64,000 bases of DNA from Bacillota bacterium (GTDB taxonomy: Bacteria; Bacillota; Clostridia; Acetivibrionales; DSM-1351): the NCBI GenBank assembly GCA_023398105.1, contig JAEWST010000020.1:1-64000 (forward strand), in the 5' to 3' direction. Below the pieces are notes generated by a model that was not told the DNA's origin, ran no database searches, and was given only the letters and a program-made list of their open reading frames with translations. Both the position numbers and the translations under genes were made by a program. Positions 8,947 to 18,051 of the stretch are shown piece by piece (within the stretch, counting starts at the first letter, position 1; the number at the start of each line of letters is the position of its first letter).

Positions 8947-9682
8947 TATTAAAGCCTTTATTCGGGCAACAATAATAATTATATTAGCATTTACAGCTTT
9001 ACTGGTATTGTTTTGTTTTGCATATCAGTATGCATCTATTAATGCTTATAATAAAATACTTATATTGCTTATAGTTGCAATTTGTATTTGTATACTTTTA
9101 GCTGTATTAATGTCTGCTGCTATTGCTTATACCTACAAGAGGAAAAAGACTAGTGGTATTTTTCTTGCACTTACAAAATTAGGACTGTTGATATTGCTTC
9201 CCTTAGTATTAGTTCTTGAAAAGTCAAATAATAATACTAGAAGGACTATACAAAAATTTTACATTGAATTAAATAATATTATAGTTGATTCTGATAATAA
9301 AAGGTACAGGCTTCAGGATATTATGCTACTTTTGCCTCATTGCCTTCAAAATAACGAATGTAGTATAAAGGTTACCAATAATCCAAAACTATGTAAAAGG
9401 TGTGGAAGGTGTAAAATCGGAGCACTTATGGAATATGCCGATCAAAAAAATATAGCTATTTTTATTGCCACTGGCGGAACAATTGCGCGGAATATAATAA
9501 AAAAGCACAAGCCAAAGCTTATAATATCTGTCGCTTGTGAAAGAGATTTAATGAGCGGCATTGCTGATGTCAAAGGAATACCAGTAGTGGGGGTTACAAA
9601 TAGAACGCCAAATGGACCTTGCATTAATACTGATGTAGATATTGATGCAATTAAAAAAAGAGTTGAGCAGCTTAGCTTATAA
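8918..9682 (+). CDS. DUF116 family membrane-anchored protein
   Basis: 254 residues from the ATG at 8918. A TTG at 8933, with AGGTGAG just upstream, is an alternative start giving MEKSNIKAFIRA. Two hydrophobic segments near the N-terminus (about 15-40 and 45-70) precede a soluble domain with LLPHCLQNNEC, CKRCGRCKIGAL, ATGGTIARNIIKKHKPK, SVACERDLMSGI and GVTNRTPNGPC. That cysteine-rich layout is the DUF116 family, of unknown function and perhaps metal-binding. The gene overlaps fmt by 29 bp, and its TTA TAA end lies in the terminus of the MITE-like repeat. Function is not known. Confidence 0.85.
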   Translation: MQVRSLEKSNIKAFIRATIIIILAFTALLVLFCFAYQYASINAYNKILILLIVAICICILLAVLMSAAIAYTYKRKKTSGIFLALTKLGLLILLPLVLVLEKSNNNTRRTIQKFYIELNNIIVDSDNKRYRLQDIMLLLPHCLQNNECSIKVTNNPKLCKRCGRCKIGALMEYADQKNIAIFIATGGTIARNIIKKHKPKLIISVACERDLMSGIADVKGIPVVGVTNRTPNGPCINTDVDIDAIKKRVEQLSL

Positions 9683-9813
9683 CGCCTAGATTCAAAATGA
9701 AATTTTTCGATTTTTATACAAGCTCGAAAATGCTCCTTATATTCTCACCGCCTGAAAATCAAAGCGGTACCCGCCACTTATAGAAGTGGGGGACATTTTC
9801 TTGACTCGTTATA
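9678..9813 (-). repeat. MITE-like dispersed repeat, internally deleted copy (136 bp)
   Basis: Bounded by TATAACG (9678-9684) and CGTTATA (9807-9813). Read on the minus strand it aligns with the 221-bp copy at 30873-31093: both outer parts match (the TGTCCCCCACTTCTATAAGTGG block and the TTTCATTTTGAATCTAGGCG end), but the middle is missing from about the CTCCCGCC segment to the left half of the AGCTCGAAA hairpin, along with the second hairpin. A CCACTT/AAGTGG stem-loop is kept. The terminus overlaps the stop codon of the DUF116 gene. Confidence 0.8.
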
Positions 9814-9827
9814 GTGGAGGGAAGTTT

Positions 9828-10526
9828 ATGGGATATTTTTATATGGATGAATATTATATATTACTAGTTGTACCAGCTTTGATTATATCAATGCTGGCTC
9901 AATTTTTAGTTAAAAGTACCTTTAATAAATATAGCAAAATAGGAAGCTCAAAAAATATGACTGGAGCTGATGTTGCAAGAAATTTGTTAAAAGCAAATGG
10001 CATAATTGATGTTCAGGTTATGCAGGTAAAAGGTAATCTAACCGATCATTATGATCCAAGAAATAAGGTGCTCCGTTTATCTGATGCTACCTATGGAAGC
10101 ACTTCAGTGGCGGCAATAGGAGTTGCAGCTCACGAAACAGGACATGCAATACAGCATGATGTAAAATATGGACCATTAGCACTTCGTAGCTCCCTTGTAC
10201 CAGTTGCTAACATTGGTTCATCAGCTGGACCCTATATTGCAGTTTTGGGTTTATTTCTTGGAATGTCGGTTATAATTAATATAGGTTTACTTATGTTTGC
10301 CGCAGCTATATTGTTTTACTTAATTACACTACCTGTAGAGTTTAATGCAAGTAGCAGAGCAATAGCGGCATTGGACAGTTCTGGTCTGCTGGTTGGGAAT
10401 GAATTAAAATCAGCAAAGAAGGTATTGAATGCTGCAGCAATGACTTATGTTGCATCTGCACTAGTAGCGGTGGCAAGCTTTATAAGGTTATTGTTAATAG
10501 CAGGACAAAGAAGAAATAGAGATTAG
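9828..10526 (+). CDS. zinc metallopeptidase of the YugP family (Zn_peptidase_2), membrane-bound
   Basis: I use the ATG at 9828 (232 residues), preceded by GGAGGGAAG. The frame also opens 14 codons earlier, but that part lies in the MITE-like repeat. The protein has a membrane segment at about 8-26, the metalloprotease motif HETGH at 102-106 (AAHETGHAIQH), a conserved segment DHYDPRNKVLRLS before it, and further hydrophobic segments at about 135-185 and at the C-terminus. This matches B. subtilis YugP. The substrate is not known. It sits between DUF116 and rsmB, all on one strand. Confidence 0.9.
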   Translation: MGYFYMDEYYILLVVPALIISMLAQFLVKSTFNKYSKIGSSKNMTGADVARNLLKANGIIDVQVMQVKGNLTDHYDPRNKVLRLSDATYGSTSVAAIGVAAHETGHAIQHDVKYGPLALRSSLVPVANIGSSAGPYIAVLGLFLGMSVIINIGLLMFAAAILFYLITLPVEFNASSRAIAALDSSGLLVGNELKSAKKVLNAAAMTYVASALVAVASFIRLLLIAGQRRNRD

Positions 10527-10642
10527 TGGCTGTAACTATATAGACATAATGTTAAGAGATAAAGTTATTTAGAAAAATAGTAAATTTGTTAGTTTAAAAT
10601 AGTTTTGTATCGGAGAACAGCTTGAAAGAAAGTGGACTTAAG

Positions 10643-10715
10643 GTATCAAAAAAGGTAGCGTACCTCCACGAGTATTTCGCCTGATTTTATGCCTAAAGTT
10701 GGCGTGGAGGTTAAT
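10643..10715 (+). promoter_or_regulatory. rsmB leader: fold-back element that can mask the Shine-Dalgarno
   Basis: ACCTCCACG (10662-10670) is perfectly complementary to CGTGGAGGT (10703-10711), which contains the GGAGG ribosome-binding site of rsmB; the loop is 32 nt. The block begins TATCAAAAAAGGTAGCG and ends GCCTAAAGTTGGCGTGGAGG. The same elements occur before dtd (about 44985-45060), partly before lrp, and in diverged form before def. Pairing would hide the Shine-Dalgarno. That it regulates translation is an inference. Confidence 0.55.
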
Positions 10716-12065
10716 ATGGCAATAGATTTAGCTAGAGAGACTGCATTAAAGATTTTGTATGATATTAATGAAAACACTGCTTATTCAAATATTTCAGTTA
10801 ATAAATATTTAGAGAAAAGCAATCTTAGAGAAATTGACAGAGCATTTGTAACTGACCTTGTATATGGATCTGTAAAGTGGTTATTACAAATTGATTATAT
10901 AATTCAAAAGTTTTCAAGTGTAAAGATGAAAAAACTTTCACCATGGATTATAAATATATTACGAATAGGAATTTATCAATTATTACATACAGATAAAATA
11001 CCTGTGTCTGCTGCCTGCAATACCAGCGTTGATTTAGCTAAGAGATATGGGCATCAGACCTCTAGCAGATTTGTAAATGCCGTTTTAAGAAATGTTGCAA
11101 AGAGCATTGACAGTATTCCATATCCTGATAAAAGTGATATTGCTGAGTATTTTAGTATAATATATTCACATCCCAAATGGATGGTTGAGAAATGGCTTTC
11201 AATATATGGAGAAGAGTTCACAGAGGAGCTTTTAAAAAGTAATAACCAGGTGCCTGACTTTACAATTAGAGTAAATACTATCAAAATTTCTAGAAATGAG
11301 CTTGTTCAAGCATTACATAAAGAGGGAATTAAAACACGGAAATGGAAGTATGTAGAAGAATCAGTTGTGTTGGAAAATCCATCTTCTATTACAAGGCTGA
11401 AGGCATATAAAAATGGTTTTTTTCAAGTACAGGATGAAAGCTCAATGCTGGTAAGCAGGATATTAGAGCCTAAAGAAAATGAATTAATAATAGACGTGTG
11501 CAGTGCTCCAGGTGGGAAAGCGACACATTGTGCACAGCTTATGAATAATACTGGAACAGTATTAGCAAGGGATATTCATCCTCACAAACTAAAGCTTATT
11601 GAGAATACAGCCGTAAGATTAGGAATAAATATAATAAAAACAGAGCTATCAGATGCATGTCAATTAGATGACAAAATGATAGGTAGGGCTGATAGAGTTT
11701 TGATAGATGCTCCTTGCTCTGGTTTTGGTATAATAAGAAAAAAACCTGATATAAAATATTCTAAGAATTTAAGTGAGATAAAAGAAATAGTTCAATTGCA
11801 AAGAAGGATATTAAGTAATGCGGCAAAATATGTAAAGGTTGGAGGTTGCTTGGTATACAGTACTTGTACCATAGAGCCTGAAGAAAATATTGAAAATGTA
11901 AAAGCTTTCTTAGAGGAAAATAGTGAGTTTAAATTAATAGGATTTGAAGAGCTTCTTCCTGAAAATCTAAAGCTTAGTAGTGCAAAAGAAGGATATATAC
12001 AGCTATATCCTAATACAAATCAGACAGATGGTTTTTTTATAAGTAAAATGATAAGAGAAAGATAG
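10716..12065 (+). CDS. rsmB: 16S rRNA (cytosine-967-C5)-methyltransferase RsmB
   Basis: 449 residues from the ATG at 10716; GGAGG lies 5 nt upstream. The longer frame starting at 10689 (MPKVGVEVN...) only translates the leader repeat; the same nonsense prefix appears before lrp. The N-terminal NusB-like RNA-binding domain (about 1-135) is followed by a Rossmann methyltransferase: SAM-binding DVCSAPGGKATHC, DAPCSGFGIIRKKPDI (motif IV, with Cys) and VYSTCTIEPEENIENV (motif VI, catalytic Cys). It methylates C967 of 16S rRNA using S-adenosylmethionine. rlmN follows at 32 bp, so two rRNA-modifying enzymes are adjacent. Confidence 0.95.
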   Translation: MAIDLARETALKILYDINENTAYSNISVNKYLEKSNLREIDRAFVTDLVYGSVKWLLQIDYIIQKFSSVKMKKLSPWIINILRIGIYQLLHTDKIPVSAACNTSVDLAKRYGHQTSSRFVNAVLRNVAKSIDSIPYPDKSDIAEYFSIIYSHPKWMVEKWLSIYGEEFTEELLKSNNQVPDFTIRVNTIKISRNELVQALHKEGIKTRKWKYVEESVVLENPSSITRLKAYKNGFFQVQDESSMLVSRILEPKENELIIDVCSAPGGKATHCAQLMNNTGTVLARDIHPHKLKLIENTAVRLGINIIKTELSDACQLDDKMIGRADRVLIDAPCSGFGIIRKKPDIKYSKNLSEIKEIVQLQRRILSNAAKYVKVGGCLVYSTCTIEPEENIENVKAFLEENSEFKLIGFEELLPENLKLSSAKEGYIQLYPNTNQTDGFFISKMIRER

Positions 12066-12097
12066 CAAACTTTATAATGATAAGTGAGATAGTATAA

Positions 12098-13123
12098 ATG
12101 AGAAATTTAATGGATATGACTATAGAGGAACTAGAGCAAATGCTGAAAGAATTGGGGCAGCAACGTTTTAGGGCAAAGCAGATATTTAAATGGGTAAACA
12201 GTGGAATTAAATCAATTGATGATATGACTAACATATCTAAACAACTTAGGCAGGAGCTCAGTGCAGTTAGCAAAATCAGCAGGATAAAGCTGGTTAGAAA
12301 GCTCACATCAAAAATTGACGCAACAGCAAAATACTTGTTTGAACTAGAAGATGGGAATATAATTGAAAGTGTATTAATGGAATACAAGTATGGTTTTACT
12401 GCTTGTATATCTTCACAGGCTGGCTGTAAAATGGGTTGCACCTTTTGTGCATCAACAGGAGCAAATTTTTCAAGGAATTTGACAGCTGGTGAAATGCTGG
12501 ATCAAATTATGACAATGCAGCAGGATTCTGGCAACAGAATTGGGCATGTTGTTTTAATGGGTATTGGTGAGCCTTTGGATAATTATGATAATGTTATTAA
12601 GTTTTTAAGAATTGTTAATCATCCCGAGGGACTAATGATAGGCTTTAGAAATATTTCTCTTTCCACTTGTGGTATAGTGCCTAAGATTTTGCAATTATCA
12701 GAAGAGAATATTCCTATTACTCTTTCAATTTCCCTGCATAGTGCGAGAGACGATAAACGATCAGAAATGATGCCAATAAACAGAGCCTTTTGTATTGACA
12801 AATTGATTTCAGCATGTAAGATATATACAGAGAGGACAAAACGAAGGATTTCATTTGAATACGCAATGATTTCTGGAGAAAATGATTCTGAGCAAGATGC
12901 TAAAGAGCTTGCAGGACTGTTAAAAGGAATGTTGAGTCATGTGAATTTGATACCCGTAAATACAGTTCAAGGCAATGGCTACAAAAAAAGCTCAAGGATT
13001 CAGATAGATAAATTTAAAAACATTATGGAATCAAGAGGCATAGAGACAACTGTTAGAAGAGAATTAGGCAGTGATATTAATGCTGCATGTGGACAGCTAA
13101 GAAAAGACAGGCTAAAGCAATAA
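12098..13123 (+). CDS. rlmN: dual-specificity RNA methyltransferase RlmN (23S rRNA A2503-C2 and tRNA A37-C2)
   Basis: 341 residues. A radical-SAM enzyme with the CxxxCxxC cluster at Cys110, Cys114 and Cys117 (CKMGCTFCAST), the GIGEPLDNYDNV segment, and the second catalytic cysteine near the C-terminus (NAACGQLR, about 335). The N-terminal accessory domain (LKELGQQRFRAKQIFKWVN) is present. It uses a methyl-cysteine intermediate to modify A2503. The ATG at 12098 has only a weak upstream site (AAGTGAGATAG). The stp-prkC-rsgA-rpe run follows, as in many Firmicutes. Confidence 0.96.
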   Translation: MRNLMDMTIEELEQMLKELGQQRFRAKQIFKWVNSGIKSIDDMTNISKQLRQELSAVSKISRIKLVRKLTSKIDATAKYLFELEDGNIIESVLMEYKYGFTACISSQAGCKMGCTFCASTGANFSRNLTAGEMLDQIMTMQQDSGNRIGHVVLMGIGEPLDNYDNVIKFLRIVNHPEGLMIGFRNISLSTCGIVPKILQLSEENIPITLSISLHSARDDKRSEMMPINRAFCIDKLISACKIYTERTKRRISFEYAMISGENDSEQDAKELAGLLKGMLSHVNLIPVNTVQGNGYKKSSRIQIDKFKNIMESRGIETTVRRELGSDINAACGQLRKDRLKQ

Positions 13124-13168
13124 TAGACAATACTTTGGATTTCAATGTTTGTATCAGGAGTGATTAGA

Positions 13169-13894
13169 TTGAAGTATGGCATTAGGACAGATAGGGGTTT
13201 AAAACGGCAATTAAATGAAGATAATTGCAATGTGCTGGTTGGGTATTCAGGTGTTCCACCTTGTTTTGTCATAGCTGATGGGATGGGCGGACATAAGTGT
13301 GGAGATGTTGCAAGTAAGCAAGCAGTTGATTCCGTTTGCAAACACTTACTAATGGCTAATTGGGATGTTGAAGATGTTTCAGATTTGTTAAAAAATACTA
13401 TTATTGATGTCAATAAGGAACTATATCAGTATTCTATTCTAGACGAAGCCACACAGGGCATGGGTACAACACTCATTATAACTGTTATAAAAAATAGAAA
13501 GCTATATATAGGGCATGTTGGAGACAGCAGAGTTTATATTATTAGAGACAATTCAATTCAAAAGATGACCAGTGATCATTCATTTATTGAAGAGCTAATA
13601 AAAAATGGAACAATAACTAAGGATGAAGCGGTTAACCATCCAAAAAGAAATGTAATTACTCGTGCTGTTGGATATGAGCATGATTTACAAGTGGATACAT
13701 ATGAAATAGATGTATTGGAAAATGATGAGATACTTGTATGCACTGATGGTTTAACAAATATGTTGTCAGAGGAAGAAATCTTGGAAATAATAAAAAATGC
13801 TGAAGAACCGCAAGCGGCATGTGATACTTTAATACAAAATGCAAATAATAAGGGTGGAGAAGATAATATTACTGTAATATTAGGCAGAATATAG
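13169..13894 (+). CDS. stp: PP2C-type serine/threonine phosphatase (Stp/PrpC)
   Basis: I prefer TTG at 13169 (241 residues), giving MKYGIRTDRGLKRQLNEDN; AGGAG lies 8 nt upstream. An ATG at 13145 in frame has no such site. The PP2C motifs are RxxNEDN (start), VIADGMGGH (metal-binding Asp), GTTLI, GHVGDSRVYIIRD, CTDGLTNML and GGEDNITVIL. It is a manganese-dependent phosphatase that reverses PrkC phosphorylation. prkC starts 13 bp downstream, so the two are almost certainly co-expressed. Confidence 0.95.
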   Translation: MKYGIRTDRGLKRQLNEDNCNVLVGYSGVPPCFVIADGMGGHKCGDVASKQAVDSVCKHLLMANWDVEDVSDLLKNTIIDVNKELYQYSILDEATQGMGTTLIITVIKNRKLYIGHVGDSRVYIIRDNSIQKMTSDHSFIEELIKNGTITKDEAVNHPKRNVITRAVGYEHDLQVDTYEIDVLENDEILVCTDGLTNMLSEEEILEIIKNAEEPQAACDTLIQNANNKGGEDNITVILGRI

Positions 13895-13907
13895 ATTGAG
13901 GTGAATT

Positions 13908-15710
13908 ATGGAAGGTCAAGTATTAGGAAATAGATATACGTTATTAGAAAAGATTGGCGGCGGAGGTATGGCTGTCGTATATAAGTCTAAGGATACATTG
14001 CTAAATAGGTTTGTTGCTATTAAAGTACTTCGTGTTGAGTTTTCAACTGATGAAGAATTTGTTAAGCGCTTTAATGTTGAAGCACAGTCGGTAGCTAGTC
14101 TATCTCATCCTAATGTTGTATCAATATATGATGTTGGTTTCCAAAATAATATCCATTATATTGTTATGGAATATGTAGATGGATTGACCTTAAAAGAATA
14201 TATTAATAAAAACGGAGCACTTGATTGGCAAGAAGCTATTAAAATTAGCATACAGATTTGCTCTGCTATTGAACATGCTCATAAGAATAATATTGTACAT
14301 AGGGATATTAAACCTCATAATATTTTGATGACAAAAGAGGGGATTGCAAAGGTAACTGATTTTGGTATAGCAAGGGCAGTCACTTCATCAACAATAACTA
14401 TGGTTGGAAGCACAATAGGCTCTGTACACTATTTTTCTCCTGAACAGGCTAGAGGAGGCTTTATTGATGATAAGTCAGATTTATACTCCCTTGGAATTGT
14501 AATGTATGAAATGGTCACTGGAAGGTTGCCTTTTGATGGGGATTCTCCTGTAGCTGTTGCACTAAAGCATATTCAGGAGATTCCACCTGAGCCACGAAAA
14601 TTTTTGCCAAGCTTACCTTATGGAGTTAATGAAATAATTATTAAGGCTGTTCAAAAGGAACAAAGTCTTAGATATCAGTCTGCTACAGCAATGATAGTTG
14701 ATTTGAACAAGGTGTTAGTTCGTCCACAGGGAGGATTTATTGGTCAGGATGTTGCTTTAAATCAGTCTACTATTAGGATGCAGACGCTAAATAATTCCAA
14801 TATTCCTAATCAAAACAGAAACAATGTTGTTTCAAAAAATAATATGGAAGCTCAAAAGCAAAAAAAGAAAAATTCAACGGCATACTGGCTTGCGGGAATT
14901 ACAAGTGTCTTAGTAATAGCAATTGCTGTGGTTTTTACAATAAGCTTATTATCAAATGGTAACAATGAGACCTATAAGATTGGAAGTTATAAAGGCAAGG
15001 ATTATTTTTTGGTAAAGCAAGAATTAGTTGCTCAAGGGATAAAGGCTATAGAGTTATGGCAGGTCAATGATGATTATGACAAGGGAATTATTTTAGAACA
15101 AAGCTTACCAGCAGGTACAGAATACAGAGACGGTAAATATACCGATTTAGTATTGACAATTAGTAAAGGACCTCAAATGGCTAAAGTTCCTGATGTTATG
15201 GAGAGAGAAAAAAGAGAGGCAGAAAACGAAATTAAAACAGCAGGATTAACATCAAAGCTTGTATCAGAATATAATGATGATATACCAGCTGATTATGTTA
15301 TAAGAACAGAACCTGTTGCAGGAACTGAATTAAAGGCAGGTTCAGAAGTTGTAATATATGTAAGTAATGGAACTGAACTGAAAACAGTAAAGGTTCCCAA
15401 TTTAGTTGGTAAGACTGAAATTGAGGCTGAAAAGCTTTTATCTGACTCAAAGCTGGTACTAGGTAAAATAATTCCTGCAGGTGTTACAAAGGGTATTGTT
15501 AACAGGCAATTACCAGCTGCATTTGAGGATTTAACTGAGGGGGATTCTGTAACTATTTTCCTTACTCCTCAAGAGACTGCACCACCAACAAATACTGCAC
15601 CACCAACAGATACAACAACTAATCCAGATGAGACGGAACAAAAACCATCTGACGAGTCTACGACTGAAACACAGGCTACACCTAGTACAGAATCAGATAC
15701 TGTTCCGTAA
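13908..15710 (+). CDS. prkC: PASTA-domain membrane serine/threonine protein kinase PrkC
   Basis: 600 residues. The N-terminal Hanks-type kinase (about 10-270) shows the glycine loop GGGGMAVVY, the VAIKVL lysine, catalytic HRDIKPHNIL, DFGIARA and the S/T-rich activation segment. A lysine-rich linker leads to one membrane span (about 325-347, WLAGITSVLVIAIAVVFTISLL). Outside the membrane are three PASTA repeats of about 65-70 residues (from about 355, 425 and 497) and a threonine/proline-rich tail. PASTA domains bind peptidoglycan fragments, and in clostridia and bacilli PrkC links wall signals to growth and germination. The ATG follows GAGGTGAATT. Confidence 0.96.
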   Translation: MEGQVLGNRYTLLEKIGGGGMAVVYKSKDTLLNRFVAIKVLRVEFSTDEEFVKRFNVEAQSVASLSHPNVVSIYDVGFQNNIHYIVMEYVDGLTLKEYINKNGALDWQEAIKISIQICSAIEHAHKNNIVHRDIKPHNILMTKEGIAKVTDFGIARAVTSSTITMVGSTIGSVHYFSPEQARGGFIDDKSDLYSLGIVMYEMVTGRLPFDGDSPVAVALKHIQEIPPEPRKFLPSLPYGVNEIIIKAVQKEQSLRYQSATAMIVDLNKVLVRPQGGFIGQDVALNQSTIRMQTLNNSNIPNQNRNNVVSKNNMEAQKQKKKNSTAYWLAGITSVLVIAIAVVFTISLLSNGNNETYKIGSYKGKDYFLVKQELVAQGIKAIELWQVNDDYDKGIILEQSLPAGTEYRDGKYTDLVLTISKGPQMAKVPDVMEREKREAENEIKTAGLTSKLVSEYNDDIPADYVIRTEPVAGTELKAGSEVVIYVSNGTELKTVKVPNLVGKTEIEAEKLLSDSKLVLGKIIPAGVTKGIVNRQLPAAFEDLTEGDSVTIFLTPQETAPPTNTAPPTDTTTNPDETEQKPSDESTTETQATPSTESDTVP

Positions 15711-15781
15711 AAGAGTAGGCTTGCTTTGTGGATAAGTTGAATAAATATAATTGACTTTTAAAGAATTGGGGAGGTAGTTGC

Positions 15782-16690
15782 TTGCCGCTTGGTATAATAC
15801 TAAAGGGAATCGGTGGTTTCTATTATGTGAAAGAGGAAAATAATAATATAGTATATGAATGTAAACCAAGAGGTATTTTCAGAAAGGACTCTATTACACC
15901 TCTTCCAGGTGATAAGGTTGATTTTGGTATACTTGATGAACAAGGGAGAATTGGTTCTATAGATCACATTCTCCCACGTTTTTCTGAATTGGTTAGACCA
16001 TCAATAGCAAATATAGATCAGATGGTTATTGTAGTTTCAGCAAAGGCTCCAAATACTGATTTTATGCTATTGGACAAGCTGCTTATTACAGCAGAGAAGA
16101 AAAGACTTAAGGTTATTATTTGTATTAACAAAACTGATTTAGAGGATGAAGTAGCTAAAACTATAAGTGGAATATATTCAAAAGTTGGGTATGATTGTAT
16201 AGAAGTAAGTTCTGTTCTTAATATAGGATATGAGAGCTTACAAGAGAAATTGAAGGGTCATATTTCTTGCTTAGCAGGGCAATCTGGTGTTGGAAAGTCA
16301 ACAATACTCAATCATATAATGAATTCATGGGTTATGGAAACAGGAAGCGTAAGTAATAAATTAGAGCGTGGAAAACACACTACAAGACATGCCGAAATAC
16401 TAGAACTTAAATATGGCGGTTATGTTGCTGATACACCTGGCTTCAGCTCCTTTGAATTAGAAGACATCAGTTATGATGATATTGAGAATTACTATCCTGA
16501 ATTTATAGAATATTTAAATACTTGTAAATTTACGTCCTGCAGTCATATAACAGAGCCCAAATGCCCTGTAAGAGATGCTGTAGAACGTGGTGAAATAGAT
16601 AATGGGAGATTTGAGAGATATACACAGATTTATAATACATTAAAAGATATTCCGCAATACAAAACTAAAAAGTCAGAATCAAGGAGATGA
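15782..16690 (+). CDS. rsgA: ribosome small-subunit-dependent GTPase RsgA (YloQ)
   Basis: 302 residues from TTG at 15782, preceded by GGGGAGG at 9 nt. N-terminal OB fold (about 1-65), then a circularly permuted GTPase: INKTDLED (G4) precedes GQSGVGKSTILN (G1) and DTPGFSSF (G3). The C-terminal zinc knuckle shows the C-H-C ligands CKFTSCSH and PKCPV. It helps 30S subunit maturation. The order prkC-rsgA-rpe-thiN is a well-known Firmicute cluster. Confidence 0.96.
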   Translation: MPLGIILKGIGGFYYVKEENNNIVYECKPRGIFRKDSITPLPGDKVDFGILDEQGRIGSIDHILPRFSELVRPSIANIDQMVIVVSAKAPNTDFMLLDKLLITAEKKRLKVIICINKTDLEDEVAKTISGIYSKVGYDCIEVSSVLNIGYESLQEKLKGHISCLAGQSGVGKSTILNHIMNSWVMETGSVSNKLERGKHTTRHAEILELKYGGYVADTPGFSSFELEDISYDDIENYYPEFIEYLNTCKFTSCSHITEPKCPVRDAVERGEIDNGRFERYTQIYNTLKDIPQYKTKKSESRR

Positions 16691-16694
16691 TAAA

Positions 16695-17357
16695 ATGCTT
16701 AAGCTTGCACCTTCAATTTTGTCTGCAGATTTCTCTTGTCTTGATGATGAAATTAAAAAAGTGGATAGCTGTGCTGATTTAATTCATATTGATGTTATGG
16801 ACGGGCAATTTGTTCCAAACATTACAATCGGACATGAAGTTGTTAAATCTATAAGAAAAGTCACAAAAACACCATTTGATGTGCATTTGATGGTAAGAAA
16901 TCCAAGTAAGCAAATAGAAAAATTTGCTGAAGCAGGAGCAGATATTATAACTGTTCATGCTGAAGCTGATATACATTTACATAGAACACTTCAAATTATT
17001 AAAAGCTGTGGAAAGAAGGTTGGGATAGCTCTCAACCCTGCTACTCCATTAACTGTATTGGAATATGTTTTGCAGGATGTAGACATGGTTTTAATAATGA
17101 GTGTTAATCCTGGCTTTGGCGGACAAAAATATATTGAGTTTTCTACACAGAAAATAAAAGCCTTGAAAGATATGATAGTTAAAAACAAACTTAATATAGA
17201 TATAGAAGTTGATGGTGGAATTAATGTAGGAAATATTGATTTAGTTGTTGGAGCTGGTGCAAACATTATTGTTACAGGTTCTGCAGTATATAATTCAGTT
17301 GACCCAATTGATGCTATAAAACAATTGAGATTGAATGCTTTTAAGAAATCTATTTGA
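16695..17357 (+). CDS. rpe: ribulose-phosphate 3-epimerase
   Basis: 220 residues, the full length of the family. TIM-barrel enzyme of the pentose phosphate pathway that interconverts ribulose 5-phosphate and xylulose 5-phosphate. Visible motifs: LAPSILSADF, HIDVMDGQFVPNIT (metal-binding His and Asp), DVHLMV, MSVNPGFGGQKYI and EVDGGIN. The start ATG is 4 bp after the rsgA stop, with AAGGAGATG as its site, so the two are translationally linked. Confidence 0.97.
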   Translation: MLKLAPSILSADFSCLDDEIKKVDSCADLIHIDVMDGQFVPNITIGHEVVKSIRKVTKTPFDVHLMVRNPSKQIEKFAEAGADIITVHAEADIHLHRTLQIIKSCGKKVGIALNPATPLTVLEYVLQDVDMVLIMSVNPGFGGQKYIEFSTQKIKALKDMIVKNKLNIDIEVDGGINVGNIDLVVGAGANIIVTGSAVYNSVDPIDAIKQLRLNAFKKSI

Positions 17358-17415
17358 ATATAGGGATTTGTTCATACTGGTATTAAGATGATATTTGAAG
17401 GGCGATTGTGGGATA

Positions 17416-18051
17416 ATGAGGGCAGTTTTAGTTTGTAATGGTTCAATAAGTGATTATAATATAATTAAAAACCATATTAAGTCTGATGATTACATCATAT
17501 CTGTTGACGGCGGAGCAAGGCATTTAAGGACAATGGGAGTTATTCCAAATATACTCATTGGTGATTTTGATTCTGCAAGCTCTTACGATTTGCAGTATTT
17601 TGTTGAGCTTGGAATAAATAACTATAAATTTCCAGCAGAAAAGGATATGACTGATACTGAGCTTGCAATTGAAAAGGCAGTAGATATGGGTGCTGATGAA
17701 CTGCTTTTTATAGGTGCGATGGGTTCGAGAATGGATCATTCATTGGCTAATGTGCTTTTGCTCAAAAAGTGTATGGATATAGGTCTTAAGGCATGCATTG
17801 TTGATGAGAATAACAGAATATATATTACTAATTCAACTATTACTATCAAAAATCAGGAGGGTTATAAATTGTCCTTGATTCCTGTTTCTGAAAGGGTAAC
17901 TGGAGTTACAACTTATGGATTAAGATATAGGCTTGATAATGCTACGATGCATCTTGCTACATCCTGGGGCGTTAGTAATGAGTTTTTAGAGGATGAAGTT
18001 ACTGTCACCATTGATGAGGGAATATTGTTGGTCTGTGTTTCTAGGGATTAA
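17416..18051 (+). CDS. thiN: thiamine pyrophosphokinase
   Basis: 211 residues from the ATG at 17416 (an in-frame TTG at 17395 would add 7 residues). It transfers pyrophosphate from ATP to thiamine. Motifs: DYIISVDGGARHLRTMGVIPNILIGDFDSA, then EKDMTDTELAIEKA, GAMGSRMDH and a C-terminal beta domain ending SWGVSNEF. This is the standard thiamine-binding domain layout. It closes the rlmN-stp-prkC-rsgA-rpe run; the defence-like pair after it is unrelated. Confidence 0.93.
   Translation: MRAVLVCNGSISDYNIIKNHIKSDDYIISVDGGARHLRTMGVIPNILIGDFDSASSYDLQYFVELGINNYKFPAEKDMTDTELAIEKAVDMGADELLFIGAMGSRMDHSLANVLLLKKCMDIGLKACIVDENNRIYITNSTITIKNQEGYKLSLIPVSERVTGVTTYGLRYRLDNATMHLATSWGVSNEFLEDEVTVTIDEGILLVCVSRD

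Noticed and set aside
9786..9827. Longer YugP start
   Set aside because: The extra residues come from the MITE-like repeat; the GGAGGG site precedes ATG 9828.
10689..10715. RsmB start at MPKVGVEVN
   Set aside because: The same residues appear in front of the Lrp gene because both translate the leader repeat; the ATG after GGAGG is the better start.
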